From assembly GCA_002104905.1 (NCBI GenBank), contig MCFE01000112.1:1-64000 (forward strand): a stretch of 64,000 bases of DNA. The letters run 5' to 3'. The translations under genes and the position numbers were made by a program. Of the stretch, positions 52,261 through 62,138 are shown one piece after another. This DNA is from Basidiobolus meristosporus CBS 931.73. Taxonomy: Eukaryota > Basidiobolomycota > Basidiobolomycetes > Basidiobolales > Basidiobolaceae. The notes beneath the pieces are model-generated. The model was not told the DNA's origin. It did not search any database and worked only from the letters and a program-made list of their open reading frames with translations. Positions within the stretch are counted from its first letter, which is position 1, and every line of letters starts with the position of its first letter.

Positions 52261-52660
52261 AAATCGGCAACATTTGCTTTAATACCTGTGGTTACAATGA
52301 GGGTTGGAATCTTGGTTCTTTGCGGTATACAGGCAGTTTGCAAGCACAAAATGTTGACCATTGAATCTATTTATTCTGCTTCATAATAGCAACAACATGA
52401 AGAGCCTTTGACATTAATATCTCCCCTTGTATCTGCGTCAGTGAACGCTCACTTATCTGATAATGATGACGCACCAACAATCACACCCTCAAGAGAAGAA
52501 CCAGACATAAGTATAGATAAACGTATTTGTGTACTACACACCAATTGTATTACTAAATATTCTAATTTGTTTGAAAGAAAATAATCAACCTTTGGCCAAT
52601 TGGCATTTAATAACAAAATCAATTATCCATTAGTCTACCACAAAGTCACACCTAAAGTAG
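52261..52660. other. No gene; possible family B trace
   Basis: At 52438-52475 the frame reads VNAHLSDNDDAPT with GTGAACGCTCACT identical to the B genes (VNAHSSSDADALS). The match is short and could be chance. Confidence 0.25.
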
Positions 52661-52855
52661 GAATAGCATACCGTCAATCATGGCATTAACATATGTATTA
52701 TGTAAGCCAATTAACCCTTCTCACTAGAGTGCGCAGATCGACAATTGTTGCTGCCATCAAAAGAGTGCATAGATTGACAGCAGTTAGTTGCTGCTGTCAG
52801 TGAAGTAGCTAGCTGAGGCTGTTAATCAACTGTTGATACACAATCAGGATGTATC
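52661..52855. repeat. Dispersed repeat with 40-bp tandem units, copy 2
   Basis: Matches 37366-37570 on both sides of a degraded tandem region (GAGTGCGCAGATCGACA..., AGAGTGCATAGATTGACAGC...). It lies just left of a solo LTR. Confidence 0.6.
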
Positions 52856-52878
52856 CGTTATCAGATCACTCTCACAAC

Positions 52879-53214
52879 TGTTGTAAAAATTCGTAATTCT
52901 ACCTAAATATTCACCTATCTTAGTTACTTAGACTATTACCTTCAAGTCATATAGAGTACTGACCAAATTCCTTCTTGGGATTTACCTAGAATATTTACCC
53001 ACAACATGAAAATTAGATAAGTTGTCCAAACAGCCCCAAACTTTGCACACATGTTCTTGGGACCTTCCTTAACCTAATCTACGTGTTTTTTATGCCAAGA
53101 CCATGTAAAAGTATAAATACTACTTTTATATTCAATAAATCATTAAGTGAAAACCACACAATCTACTTGCCCTCCCAAATTACTTGCAATATCTCCAAGA
53201 CTCTTACTACAACA
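52879..53214 (+). mobile_element. Solo LTR of the copia family
   Basis: Starts TGTTGTAA and ends ACAACA, with ACAAC on both sides (52874-52878 and 53215-53219) as a likely 5-bp target duplication. It matches the LTRs of the element at 54474 but is 336 bp and more diverged, so it is an older insertion. It contains the same AGTATAAATAC box. Confidence 0.85.
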
Positions 53215-53219
53215 ACAAC

Positions 53220-53899
53220 ACATATCCTGGCTCATGTACTATATTATATTACTAAGTTCATTGTTTTGATAGTTGGTGTTGTCAGGTCCAATTTAGTAAA
53301 CCCCAATGCACTTTGGACTTACTTTCTGTTTACTTCTTTGCACACTCTGAGTGCAAAACAATCTAATCAGTTTGTATTTCTATATGCAAAGACTTCTGGA
53401 CTTTGGCCTTGTCTTGGCTCTTGCTGCCCTTCCTCCATGTGCATCTCCACTTCTTCTGTATGAAGACATCCCTCTCCTGTGCAGTCTTCACTACATTTAC
53501 AGTACCAGTGAAGTTTGTACAAGTCTTACCTTTGCTACCTTGAGGGCCAGAGAAAGGAACACTAGTGGAAAAATGCTGTAGGCAAAGAAGTCAAGAATGT
53601 TTATGTTTGGAGTTAGTGGATGCAACATGCTTGATTGAACACCTGTCATTCTTTGTTCAGTTGGGATGATGTCAGCCATGTACTATCACAATTGTATATA
53701 TGAGTACCATTGGGCTTGCATTGCATCTCCAACACCTTATCAACTATTGATGCACACTTATAATCTTTCTGCAGTCACCATTGGCCCAAGTCTGTGCAAA
53801 TATTTGTTGGCACTTGATACTGTAATACTGGAACCAATTTTATTCTTCTTAATCCTAAATTCTTCACATAATATCATATCTATCTCTCACCATAGCTGT
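53220..53899. other. No clear gene between solo LTR and transposase relic
   Basis: Plus-strand frames of 126, 76 and 81 codons occur, but none shows a domain. CG is rare. Probably part of an old element. Confidence 0.35.
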
Positions 53900-54468
53900 A
53901 CCTTGGTGTGAATATACTACATATTGGTCCATATCCTGACCACTTTTTGCAGCTTACAGCCTTCCCCAAAGTAAGACATGCCTCCATATCTCCCTGGGAG
54001 GATATGAAATCTCTTCAGAGATCCAAAACTAGGCTCCACCATGAATCTGGAATGTGAGAATATCATATTGTAAGCCTTGTGTCTATCTGAGAGCACTCCA
54101 TTCCTTAGCTTCTTATGTGCTGTGATGCATCATAGATTCCTGCATTCTGCTCATATATAAGCCAAGTCTGCCATACATTGTACTTCTTTGTGAAATGGTG
54201 ATGAGTTCTCCACCCAAAGTCTTTTATCATGATGCCTTTGCATGTATGGCCCATCAGTCCAGATGATATTTCCTTCAAAGTCTGATGATGCCTAGAATTT
54301 GACACAGTCAGTTTTATACTTGCCTAGATAAAAGTCTCTTTGGTTCCTGTTGGGCCTTCCAATCCTGACTAGAAAGTATCCAGGATACTTACAATCTTGA
54401 TCCTATTAGGAAATTACCCTTGGAGTGGCAGTGTATTGCTGGTCCCATATACCTGTATGGTACAGGTG
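53900..54468 (-). pseudogene. Possible DDE transposase relic (PIF/Harbinger-like)
   Basis: Reading the minus strand, a broken frame gives DGPYMQRHHDKRLWVEN..., ADLAYI, and LSDRHKAYNMIFSHSRFMVEPSFGSLKRFHILPGRY. The ADxAY step, a following FSHSRFMVEPSFGSLKxRF-like stretch and their order resemble the DDE endonuclease of PIF/Harbinger elements (usual form SSARxxVExAFGxLKxRF). There are in-frame stops and no termini were found. The copia element is inserted at its right edge. Confidence 0.4.
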
Positions 54469-54473
54469 GAGAA

Positions 54474-54822
54474 TGTTGTAAAAATTTGTATTTCCACCTA
54501 AATATTCACCTAACTTAGTCACTTAGATCATCACCTTCAAATCCTAAAGAATACTGACCAAATTCCTTGTTGGGATTTACTTAGAATATTTTCACCAAAA
54601 TACCAGGTACCCAGAACATGAAAACTCTCAAAGTTGTCCAAACAGCCCCAAACTTTGCACACATGTTCTTGGGACCTTCCTTAACCTATTCAACATGTTT
54701 GTAAAGCCAAGACCAGGTAAAAGTATAAATACCACTTTTACATTCAATAAATCATTGAGTGAAAACCACATAATCTACTTGTTCTCCCAATCACTTCCAA
54801 TATCTCCAAGACTCTTACAACA
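54474..54822 (+). repeat. 5' LTR
   Basis: 349 bp. A TATAAATA box at 54724-54731 and AATAAA at 54745-54750 lie in the right-hand third, marking the probable promoter and polyadenylation signal. Confidence 0.93.
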
Positions 54823-54835
54823 GGTTGTGAGCCCC
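54823..54835 (+). other. Primer binding site, initiator tRNA-Met half-molecule type
   Basis: GGTTGTGAGCCCC follows the LTR directly. It is complementary, with one G-U pair, to the anticodon stem-loop of initiator tRNA-Met (GGGCUCAUAACC) rather than to a tRNA 3' end. Priming by an internally cut tRNA-iMet is known for Drosophila copia and yeast Ty5. Confidence 0.65.
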
Positions 54836-54853
54836 AAGCTGTCACTCTCTGCA

Positions 54854-56221
54854 ATGTCTACTACTACTATTACTGGAATTTTTCCCTCTGCTGAAAAGTT
54901 GGATGGATCTAACTACCAAGTGTGGAAGGAGAAGATGAAGATGCTGCTACAAGAAAGAGGCCTTTGGGATATTGTCATGGGAGAAGAATGCCCTCCTAAA
55001 AATGTGGGAGAGGAAGCCTGAAAGTACCAGAAGAAAGAACAAAGTGCCTTTAACTGCATTTGCCTTAATGTCAAGGACAAATTGCTAATTCAATGCTCAA
55101 GAGCAAAAACGGCAAAGAATGCCTGGGAAGCATTGGAAGACACCTACAAAGAACATGCTTTAATAAGCAATGATAACCAACAAAGGAGGTACCCAAGACC
55201 CTACAAAAGCAACAGCAACCTATTTTGCAACTACTGCAAAAGGAAAGGACACACATTAGACCGGTGTCTCAAAAAGAGGGATTATCAGCAAAAGAAGCCT
55301 GAATATGGAAATGCTGCAACAACTGAAGATAGACTATTCATATCTGCACTAAATATGACCGCAAACAAGGATTCTCAGACGGGGTATATTGACTCTGGAG
55401 CTTCTCAACACTTTACACACCAAAAAGAACTTTTTACCCAATATCAAGAAATTCCAATTAAGAAGGTTTTCATGGGTGATGATAGAACACTTGATGCAGT
55501 GGGAGAAGGAACTATCAAAGTAAACCTTAGAAGCAGTGAAGGAAGCCATACACTGACCTTTAAAGAAGCACTCTATGTACCAGAAATAGCCAAGAACCTA
55601 CTCTCTGTAAGCAAGGCCACAGCTGAAGGACTCAGTTTCAGTTTTGACAATTCTGGATGCAGGATCACTGATCAAAATGGTGCCCATATTGCTTCAGGCA
55701 TCAGAGATCAGAATCTATACAAGTTGACTTATATTCCATCATATCTGGAAGCCAATATAAGTAACTTAAATGAAGAAACACCAATGCTTTGGCACAGGAG
55801 ATTTGGACACATCAATTTTGATTATTTGCGTAAAATGATCAAAGATCAGCTAATTTCTGGAGTGAAAATTGATCCCCCAGCTAATTTGGAGCACTGTGAA
55901 GCCTGCATATATGGGAAACAAGCCAGACAACCGTTCAAGAGCTCTGGGTTAATCAAAACTAAGAAAAAATTAGATCTAATTCACTCAGATCTGTATGGAC
56001 CTATGCAAAATTTATCCTTAGGCGGGATGAAGCATTTAATCACTTTTATTGATGATTATACAAGATACACATGGGTCTACTTAATGGAGAGAAAGGAAGA
56101 AGCTCTGTCTAAGTTCCGGGAGTTTAAAGCCATGGTGGAGAGAGAAACTGGTGAAAAAATCAAGAAAATACGCTCTGACAATGGTGGAGAATATGTTGTA
56201 AAAATTTGTATTACCACCTAA
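54854..56221 (+). pseudogene. Copia gag, protease and first part of integrase, interrupted
   Basis: Starts MSTTTITGIFPSAEKLDGSNY, a typical copia gag start, with a TGA at 55019 where TGG (Trp) would fit. The frame then continues from AFNCICLNVKDKLL. The gag is short: only about 125 codons precede the zinc knuckle CNYCKRKGHTLDRC (about 55228), so a central gag segment has been deleted. Next come the protease DSGA (GYIDSGASQHFT), the integrase zinc-binding LWHRRFGH...CEACIYGKQ, and catalytic Asp residues in HSDLYGP and RSDNGGEY. Just after the second Asp the frame runs into the nested LTR and stops at 56221. Confidence 0.9.
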
Positions 56222-56542
56222 ATATTCACCTAACTTAGTCACTTAGATCATTACCTTCAAATCCTAGAAAATACTGACCAAATTCCTTGTCGGGATTTAC
56301 TCAGATTATTTTCACCAAAATACCAGGTACTCAGAACATGAAAATTCTCAAAGTTGTCCAAACAGCCCCAAACTTTGCACACATGTTCTTGGGACCTTCC
56401 TTAACCTATTCTACGTGTTTGTAAAGCCAAGACCAGGTAAAAGTATAAATACCACTTTTACATTCAATAAATCATTAAGTGAAAACCACATAATCTACTT
56501 GTTCTCCAAATCACTTCCAATATCTCCAAGACTCTTACAACA
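56194..56542 (+). mobile_element. Nested solo LTR inside the integrase
   Basis: 349 bp, TGTTGTAA to TTACAACA, flanked by GAATA on both sides (56189-56193 and 56543-56547). It is the same family and length as the host element's LTRs. A later insertion of a sister element, reduced to one LTR by recombination, split the integrase. If the LTR and one GAATA are ignored the host frame continues without shift. Confidence 0.95.
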
Positions 56543-57025
56543 GAATATACCTCAAAACTCTTCATCCACTTCTGCAAAATTCATGGGATAAAGCAAGAGA
56601 CTACTGTACCATACTCCCCACAGCAAAATGGAGTAGCAGAACAAGCTAACAGATCAATAATTGATATGGCAAGATCTATGATCCATGATCAAAAATTATC
56701 CTATGATTTTTGGGCGGAATCAGTTGCCACTGCTGTATACCTTAAAAATAGGAGTTATAAGAGAATACTTCGTGATTCTACTCCATTTGAAGCATGGTAT
56801 GGATATAGACCAAGTGCAGAACATCTAAGAATATTTGGGTGTACAGCATATGCCAAAAAACTGGCCGGAAATCAGTCAAAATTTGAGCCAAAAAGTGTAA
56901 AATGCATTTTTTTGGGCTACTGCAATGTGAGTAAGGCGTACAGACTCTACAATACCAAAGCAAAGAAGCTGATCAAGTCCAGGGATGTGTTGTTTGATGA
57001 AAATTCAAAATTTTCACAAGAATGA
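56543..57025 (+). pseudogene. Copia integrase, second part
   Basis: Continues the integrase after the nested LTR: PYSPQQNGVAEQANR supplies the catalytic Glu region, followed by FWAESVATAVYLKNR, PFEAWYGYRPS and HLRIFGCTAY. It ends in a TGA at 57025, where a small indel shifts into the next frame. Confidence 0.88.
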
Positions 57026-58848
57026 CATCAGATTATGACGAAAATTTGATCTCAAGTCCACCAATTGTCAGGATTGAATCAGAGCAAAACAATGAAAATT
57101 TTTTCACTCCAGAGGACTCTACAACCATGGTTCAGCCAGAATCAGTGCCCAGGAATATCTCAGAAGTGATCATTCCAGTATCAAATGCCCGGAGATCAAA
57201 TCGGACAAGAAATAGCCCAAATTACTATATTAATGAGGGTACAAACTTAGCCTATGCCTATTCAGTCCATATTGATGAACCCCAGACTGTAAATGAGGCC
57301 CTAAACAGCCCTCAGACAAGGTTTTGGAGATCTGCAATGACTGAGGAATATCAGGCCCTGATGGAAAATCAAACTTGGGACTTAGTCAAATTACCAATCA
57401 ACCAAAAATCAATTGGATGCAGATGGGTCTTCAAGACAAAATACAAGGCTGATGGTACAACTGAAAGATACAAAGCAAGACTTGTAGCCAAAGGATACTC
57501 TCAAACAAAAGGACTTGACTATACTGAGACCTTTGCACCGGTAGCCAAGTTTAATTCCATCAGATTAATATTGGCTATTGCAGCCAAATATAAGTTTTTT
57601 ATTCATCAAATGGATGTAAAAACTGCATTTTTGAATGGAGAACTTGATGAAGATGTGTATATGGACCAGCCTGATGGGTTTGCTGACCAAGATAACCCCC
57701 ATTTGGTCTGCAAGCTTAAAAAGTCACTATATGGTCTCAAACAATCACCAAGAGCCTGGAATTGCAAGATAGATTCTTATTTGGAATCTTTGATATTCAA
57801 AAGGAGTAATGCTGACTATAGTATATACTATAAGCCAGATAGAGCAAATCCAGTTCTATTAGGTCTATATGTGGATGATCTTATTATAGCCGCCAATAAC
57901 CTAGAAACATTGGAAGAAACTAAATCCAGCCTATCTAAGGAGTTCAAGATGTCTGATTTAGGAGAACTTAGTTACTACTTAGGGATTAAGTTCTCCATAG
58001 ACAGAAGTACCCAGATTATCACCCTAAGCCAATCCAAGTATACTGAAGATATACTAAAGAAGTACCAAATGGAAGACTGTAAACCGGCAGCTACCCCAAT
58101 GGAGACAAACCTTAACTTGGTCAAAACTCAACCAAATCAAGAGAGCTTGGTGCCATCTGAAAGCCCTGACTTTCCTTATCAATCTATGGTCGGCAGTCTG
58201 ATGTATATCATGCTTGGAACACGTCCAGATATCTCATATTCAGTGGGAGTTGTCAGCCAACATAATCAGAATTATGGATCTGATCATATTGCAGCAGTTA
58301 AGCGGATTTTTAGATACCTAAAAGGAACTGCTGATATCTGCTTAAGATACACTTATAAGGATTCAGAACAGGATCTTGTGGGATACTCTGATGCTGATTG
58401 GGGACGAAATTTGGAAGACAGAAGATCCACCACAGGATACACCGTTCTTTACTGTAAAGGAGCAATTTCATGGAATTCAAGAAAGCAACCAACCGTAGCA
58501 CTTTCTACTACAGAGGCAGAGTATATGGCAGCCTGTGAAGCTACAAAAGAAGCAATGTGGTTAAGAAAGCTCTTTGCAGATTTAGGCCTATGTCAAAAAA
58601 CGCCTATTACTTTATTTCAAGATAATCAAGGATGTATACAATTAGGTAGAAATCCAACTTTTCATGCTAGAACCAAGCACATAGATATTAGACATCATTT
58701 CATACGTGAAGCTACAGAGAATAACTTAGTTAGCTTAGTTTACTATTCTACAGATGAAATGATTGCAGACATATTTACCAAACCATTAGCTAGAGACAAG
58801 TTTGAATATCTTAGGTCAAAATTAGGACTAGTCAGTATGAACATTTAG
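57022..58848 (+). CDS. Copia reverse transcriptase and RNase H
   Basis: 608-codon open frame overlapping the previous one by four bases (ATGA). It was probably part of one polyprotein before a small indel. Landmarks: TWDLVKLP...GCRWVFKTKYKADG, QMDVKTAFLNGEL, QPDGF, KSLYGLKQSPRAW, the active-site YVDDLIIAA, then RNase H with YSDADWG, RSTTGY and STTEAEYMA, and the end IADIFTKPLARDKFEYLRSKLGL. All catalytic residues visible are present. The polypurine-rich GAGTGGAAG lies directly before the 3' LTR at 58851-58859. Confidence 0.92.
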   Translation: MTSDYDENLISSPPIVRIESEQNNENFFTPEDSTTMVQPESVPRNISEVIIPVSNARRSNRTRNSPNYYINEGTNLAYAYSVHIDEPQTVNEALNSPQTRFWRSAMTEEYQALMENQTWDLVKLPINQKSIGCRWVFKTKYKADGTTERYKARLVAKGYSQTKGLDYTETFAPVAKFNSIRLILAIAAKYKFFIHQMDVKTAFLNGELDEDVYMDQPDGFADQDNPHLVCKLKKSLYGLKQSPRAWNCKIDSYLESLIFKRSNADYSIYYKPDRANPVLLGLYVDDLIIAANNLETLEETKSSLSKEFKMSDLGELSYYLGIKFSIDRSTQIITLSQSKYTEDILKKYQMEDCKPAATPMETNLNLVKTQPNQESLVPSESPDFPYQSMVGSLMYIMLGTRPDISYSVGVVSQHNQNYGSDHIAAVKRIFRYLKGTADICLRYTYKDSEQDLVGYSDADWGRNLEDRRSTTGYTVLYCKGAISWNSRKQPTVALSTTEAEYMAACEATKEAMWLRKLFADLGLCQKTPITLFQDNQGCIQLGRNPTFHARTKHIDIRHHFIREATENNLVSLVYYSTDEMIADIFTKPLARDKFEYLRSKLGLVSMNI

Positions 58849-58859
58849 CTGAGTGGAAG

Positions 58860-59208
58860 TGTTGTAAAAATTCGTATTTCCACCTAAATACTCACCTAGC
58901 TTAGTCACTTAGATCATCACCTTCAAATCCTAGAGAATATTGACCAAATTCCTTGTTGGGATTTACTTAGAATATTTTCACCAAAATACCAGGTACCCAG
59001 AACATGAAAATTCTCAAAGTTGTCCAAACAGCCCCAAACTTTGCACACATGTTCTTGGGACCTTCCTTAACCTATTCTACGTGTTTGTAATGCCAAGACC
59101 CGGTAAAAGTATAAATACCACTTTTACATTCAATAAATCATTAAGTGAAAACCACATAATCTACTTGTTCTCCCAATCATTTCCAATATCTCCAAGACTC
59201 TTACAACA
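58860..59208 (+). repeat. 3' LTR
   Basis: 349 bp, same ends as the 5' LTR. Followed by GAGAA, the right copy of the target duplication. Confidence 0.95.
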
Positions 59209-59213
59209 GAGAA

Positions 59214-59994
59214 GCATAATGAAGCAGGTTACATATGGCTCAGAGCTAGTACTGATACTCCCATATATCAACAGATCTATGGCATTTTCACCAGTGTATA
59301 ACAACATTATGCAATGCCCAACTTGCTTGGAATGAACAATTGATGGTTGAAAATACCATTCAAATTCTGGATATATTCCAGTAATACCCCATCTAAAGAT
59401 GCTGATGCAATCAAATGATACCATCAGGCTATACGCCCTATGAAAAATTATTGAGATGATCCTGTCAAAAGGCCGTCAAAAGTGAAAGTACTGTGACTAA
59501 GAGGTACTGATCTTGTCAGGACACCATCCTGAGACCGTTGAAAAATAATTGCACCTCAAATGTCACAAAAAACCTAGTCAAAACTTTTCATCACAACAAT
59601 GTATAAGTGGCATTTGATTGGTTCCCTGCCAATTTGCCCACTTTGTGATCCTGGACACTCTATTGCCTCCTACATTTATGTGAATTGATTGGCTATTGCC
59701 TCTTTTTCACACTCCTTACTTCCTGACTCAACTGTTTCTCTTACTTTTCATGTGTATGAATTGATTTATTTCCGTTCAAATTTCAGTTGTACCTCAATTG
59801 CCAATAGTATTGACCTATACAAGTCTCTACACCCTATACTAACATTAAACCCAACCCCACACTCAACAAGTAGCTCCATTAAAATCCACCACCCAATAAG
59901 TATTACTGCTGTAAAGCTCTGGTTCCACAACTTTGGCAGGAACCCAACGGCTTTATGCCACTGTTCACTCACTGGTTCCCACACATCCTGGTCT
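59214..59994. other. No gene seen
   Basis: Low-CG sequence. Frames of 87, 106 and 78 codons show no domain. The left edge is the insertion site of the copia element. Confidence 0.35.
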
Positions 59995-61523
59995 TCAGCC
60001 AAGGTCTAGCTCCTTATCTGCCAGTCTTTGTAATAAATCCTTGCAATACTCCAGTGCATTTTCTTGAGCACTGTTCTTGGAGAAGTACTGTAACCTCTTG
60101 GTGTGCCTATTGATGTTCCAAAACTTCACTGAAGGCATTGTGATAGTTTTTTGAGCTCTTTACATTTTAGCCTTGTCTGTCAGTGGGATCTCCACACTGT
60201 CAACAATGGAGGCTGCGGAGGCTGTGGATGCTGTGGTAGATAAATTGCCTTTTCCAGCAAACTCATCTACCTTGCTGGAGTGTAGCTCAACTGGCTGTGC
60301 TTCCTACTCTTGTGAAAACAGCTGTTTTCTTGTTGGTAATTCTTCTTAGCTATGATGGGATTCAGTCTGTTCCTGGCTTGCAGCATTAATTGGCAAGAGC
60401 TGCAGTTTTTTTTGCATGCCTCCCTGTCTCAGGCTTGGGTAGACATTTTTCCCTTTCCCTTTTTCTTTATCACTGCCAGGTCTCTCACAGGTACTTTGTC
60501 CGAGTGCTTCTTGTAAAGAACTACGTTTCTCCTGGATAAGTTCTGCTCTGATGCATCTGTTTTGGTCTGCTTGTCCCTTGCTGGCACTCTTCTGGCAACT
60601 TGACGTTTCTATTCAGCTTGTTTTGAGCTCTCAGCTGTAGTTGTGATTGGCTCCTGTAAAAGCGGCTGGTTTTTATCACTGTCAGGTCCTTCACTGCTAC
60701 TTTGACTGGGTGCTTGTTGAGTGGTACTATGCTTTTTCCTTGATAAATGTTGTACTGGTGCATCCATGTCTGCCTGCATGTCCCTAATTAGCACTCTTCC
60801 AGCTGCCTGACATCTCTATGCTGCTTGTCTGGAGCTTTTGGCCTTGCTTGTAACAGGCTCTTGAGGACACCACTGGTTTCTAGCCACGGCACCCTTGTTT
60901 GTCTGCCTCTGATAGTTTCTGCTATTCTTAAGATACTTTCTTAGCATACCAATGCTGGCCCAAAATTCATTTGCCTGTTTCAGTCTAGGATAATGCTCAT
61001 GAAACAAGTCAAGTGCATTCTCCAGGGCCTTGAGTTCCTGATGGTCCCATGGTATACCCACCTTAAGGTGATGGAGTGCTAGACTTCTGATGGCCTCTTG
61101 TATATTAGCCCACTCTTCATTATTGCACTCAACAGCTTCTCAGATCTTCAGTGTCTTTTGATTTTTAGGCTTTGATATAAACACCACATTGTCTCCCTCC
61201 CACACTGTGATAGATTTCTCTATGGGCTTTATCTTTGGGCACTGCTGTTGTGCTTCAACAACTGTATGGTGTTCCACTGCTGTTACATTGGGAAATGGCT
61301 CAATTCTTGGCTGTGATATTGAGCTGCTTGAGTTCCTTCTTTGCAGCAAAGATACTGCTTTCTCTACCTGGGATATTGATTGCGCTACACATATTAGACT
61401 TGTTCCATCGTACTGTGCCAGGGCGCGCAGCGCGATCCGCGGTTGCAAAGAACGATTGGGCGCGATATTATAGCTACCGGAAGGCAGGATTGTTCTTGGA
61501 CAATTTTGCACTATGCGGGACAA
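59995..61523 (-). pseudogene. Decayed minus-strand gene with internal repeats, unknown family
   Basis: Reading leftwards, the frame gives SISQPRIEPFPNVTAVEHHTVVEAQ...WEGDNVVFISKP to a TGA (61140), then in the same frame ANIQEAIRSLALHHLKVG, WDHQELKALENALDLFHEHYP...WASIGMLRKYLKNSR to a TAG (60816), then further in frame to a TAG (60609) and onward. The WDHQELKALENAL...W...YLKNSR stretch may be a Myb/SANT-like helix region. Two segments resemble each other (SSRQAA-stop-RCQAAGRV...QHLSRKK and SSKQAE-stop-KRQVARRV...QNLSRRN), an internal duplication about 195 bp apart with later frameshifts. A separate 47-codon frame at 59995-60138 (KFWNINRHTKRLQYFSKN) may be its last exon. Probably transposon-derived. 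Confidence 0.45.
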
Positions 61524-61580
61524 TCTCGCACACTATGGCACAATCTGACACGATGAGGTTGGCGCGGATGATCACGCCAA
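61397..61580. mobile_element. GC-rich insert with the same left end as the 42.9-kb element
   Basis: TA then GACTTGTTCCATCG matches the end of the TA-flanked element at 42875, and flanks differ outside that point, so it is an insertion boundary. The interior is unusually rich in CG (GGGCGCGCAGCGCGATCC) and has GCACTATG-type repeats like those of the first element. The right end could not be fixed. Confidence 0.4.
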
Positions 61581-61599
61581 CTTGTAATGCTTGCATCAT

Positions 61600-62138
61600 G
61601 TGCGCAATTGGATACCGCTATAATGGCAGGTAAAATCCGGTATTTGGATATGTTTCTTTAATGTAAATGGAAATAAATGTGTATCACACTATAAACTACA
61701 CTGATACTTACCATTTTGGTTACCCTCACTCCAATTGGACGGTATCTCAGTGGTTAATTGGTCCAAAAGTATCCTGAAGCTGGCAGCCCCCAATTGGCTC
61801 ATTGACTACTGAAAAAGCTACCTGATTCGCCATCAAATATCCCATTTTGCCCATTGAGCAAGTATATCCCTGATCCTAGTGATTGGGCAAGGTGTCATAG
61901 CTAGCACGCAAGCGATTGTGTAGGTGCAAAACAGATCCAATAGCTGCACTGGTATTACAGATGACGTATATATATGCAGGGTGTTTATTTATAGGGGTTC
62001 TGTCTCAAATGTGAGACGACCTTGATATTACTTATATCAAAAATTTGATGATCACTGATTTGTGATGGCTCAATTTGGATCGCATAAAAAAAAGGTTGTC
62101 GGGATCATTACAAATGTGAGCAATTCAAAGCAATCGCA
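61600..62138. other. Intergenic, no gene seen
   Basis: Contains an inverted repeat GTCTCA-AATG-TGAGAC near 62001-62016, about 120 bp beyond the 3' end of the minus-strand gene at 62139. It could form a small hairpin in either transcript. Confidence 0.4.

Larger units (their letters stand above)
54474..59208 (+). mobile_element. Full-length Ty1/copia LTR retrotransposon, inactivated
   Basis: Two 349-bp LTRs (54474-54822, 58860-59208) begin TGTTGTAA and end TTACAACA, and the element is flanked by GAGAA on both sides (54469-54473, 59209-59213), a 5-bp target duplication. The internal order gag, protease, integrase, reverse transcriptase, RNase H identifies copia. Defects: a TGA in gag (55019), a shortened gag, a solo LTR inserted in the integrase (56194-56542) and a frameshift near 57022. 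The two LTRs differ at about a dozen positions by eye, so insertion was not very recent. Confidence 0.95.

Noticed and set aside
53351-53581. 76-codon frame with a hydrophobic stretch as a membrane protein
   Set aside because: Low-CG repeat context, no paralogue or domain, and overlapping frames of similar size.
61735-61800. tRNA-like sequence GGACGGTATCTCAGTGGTTAA
   Set aside because: Only a D-arm-like string; no T arm or acceptor pairing follows.
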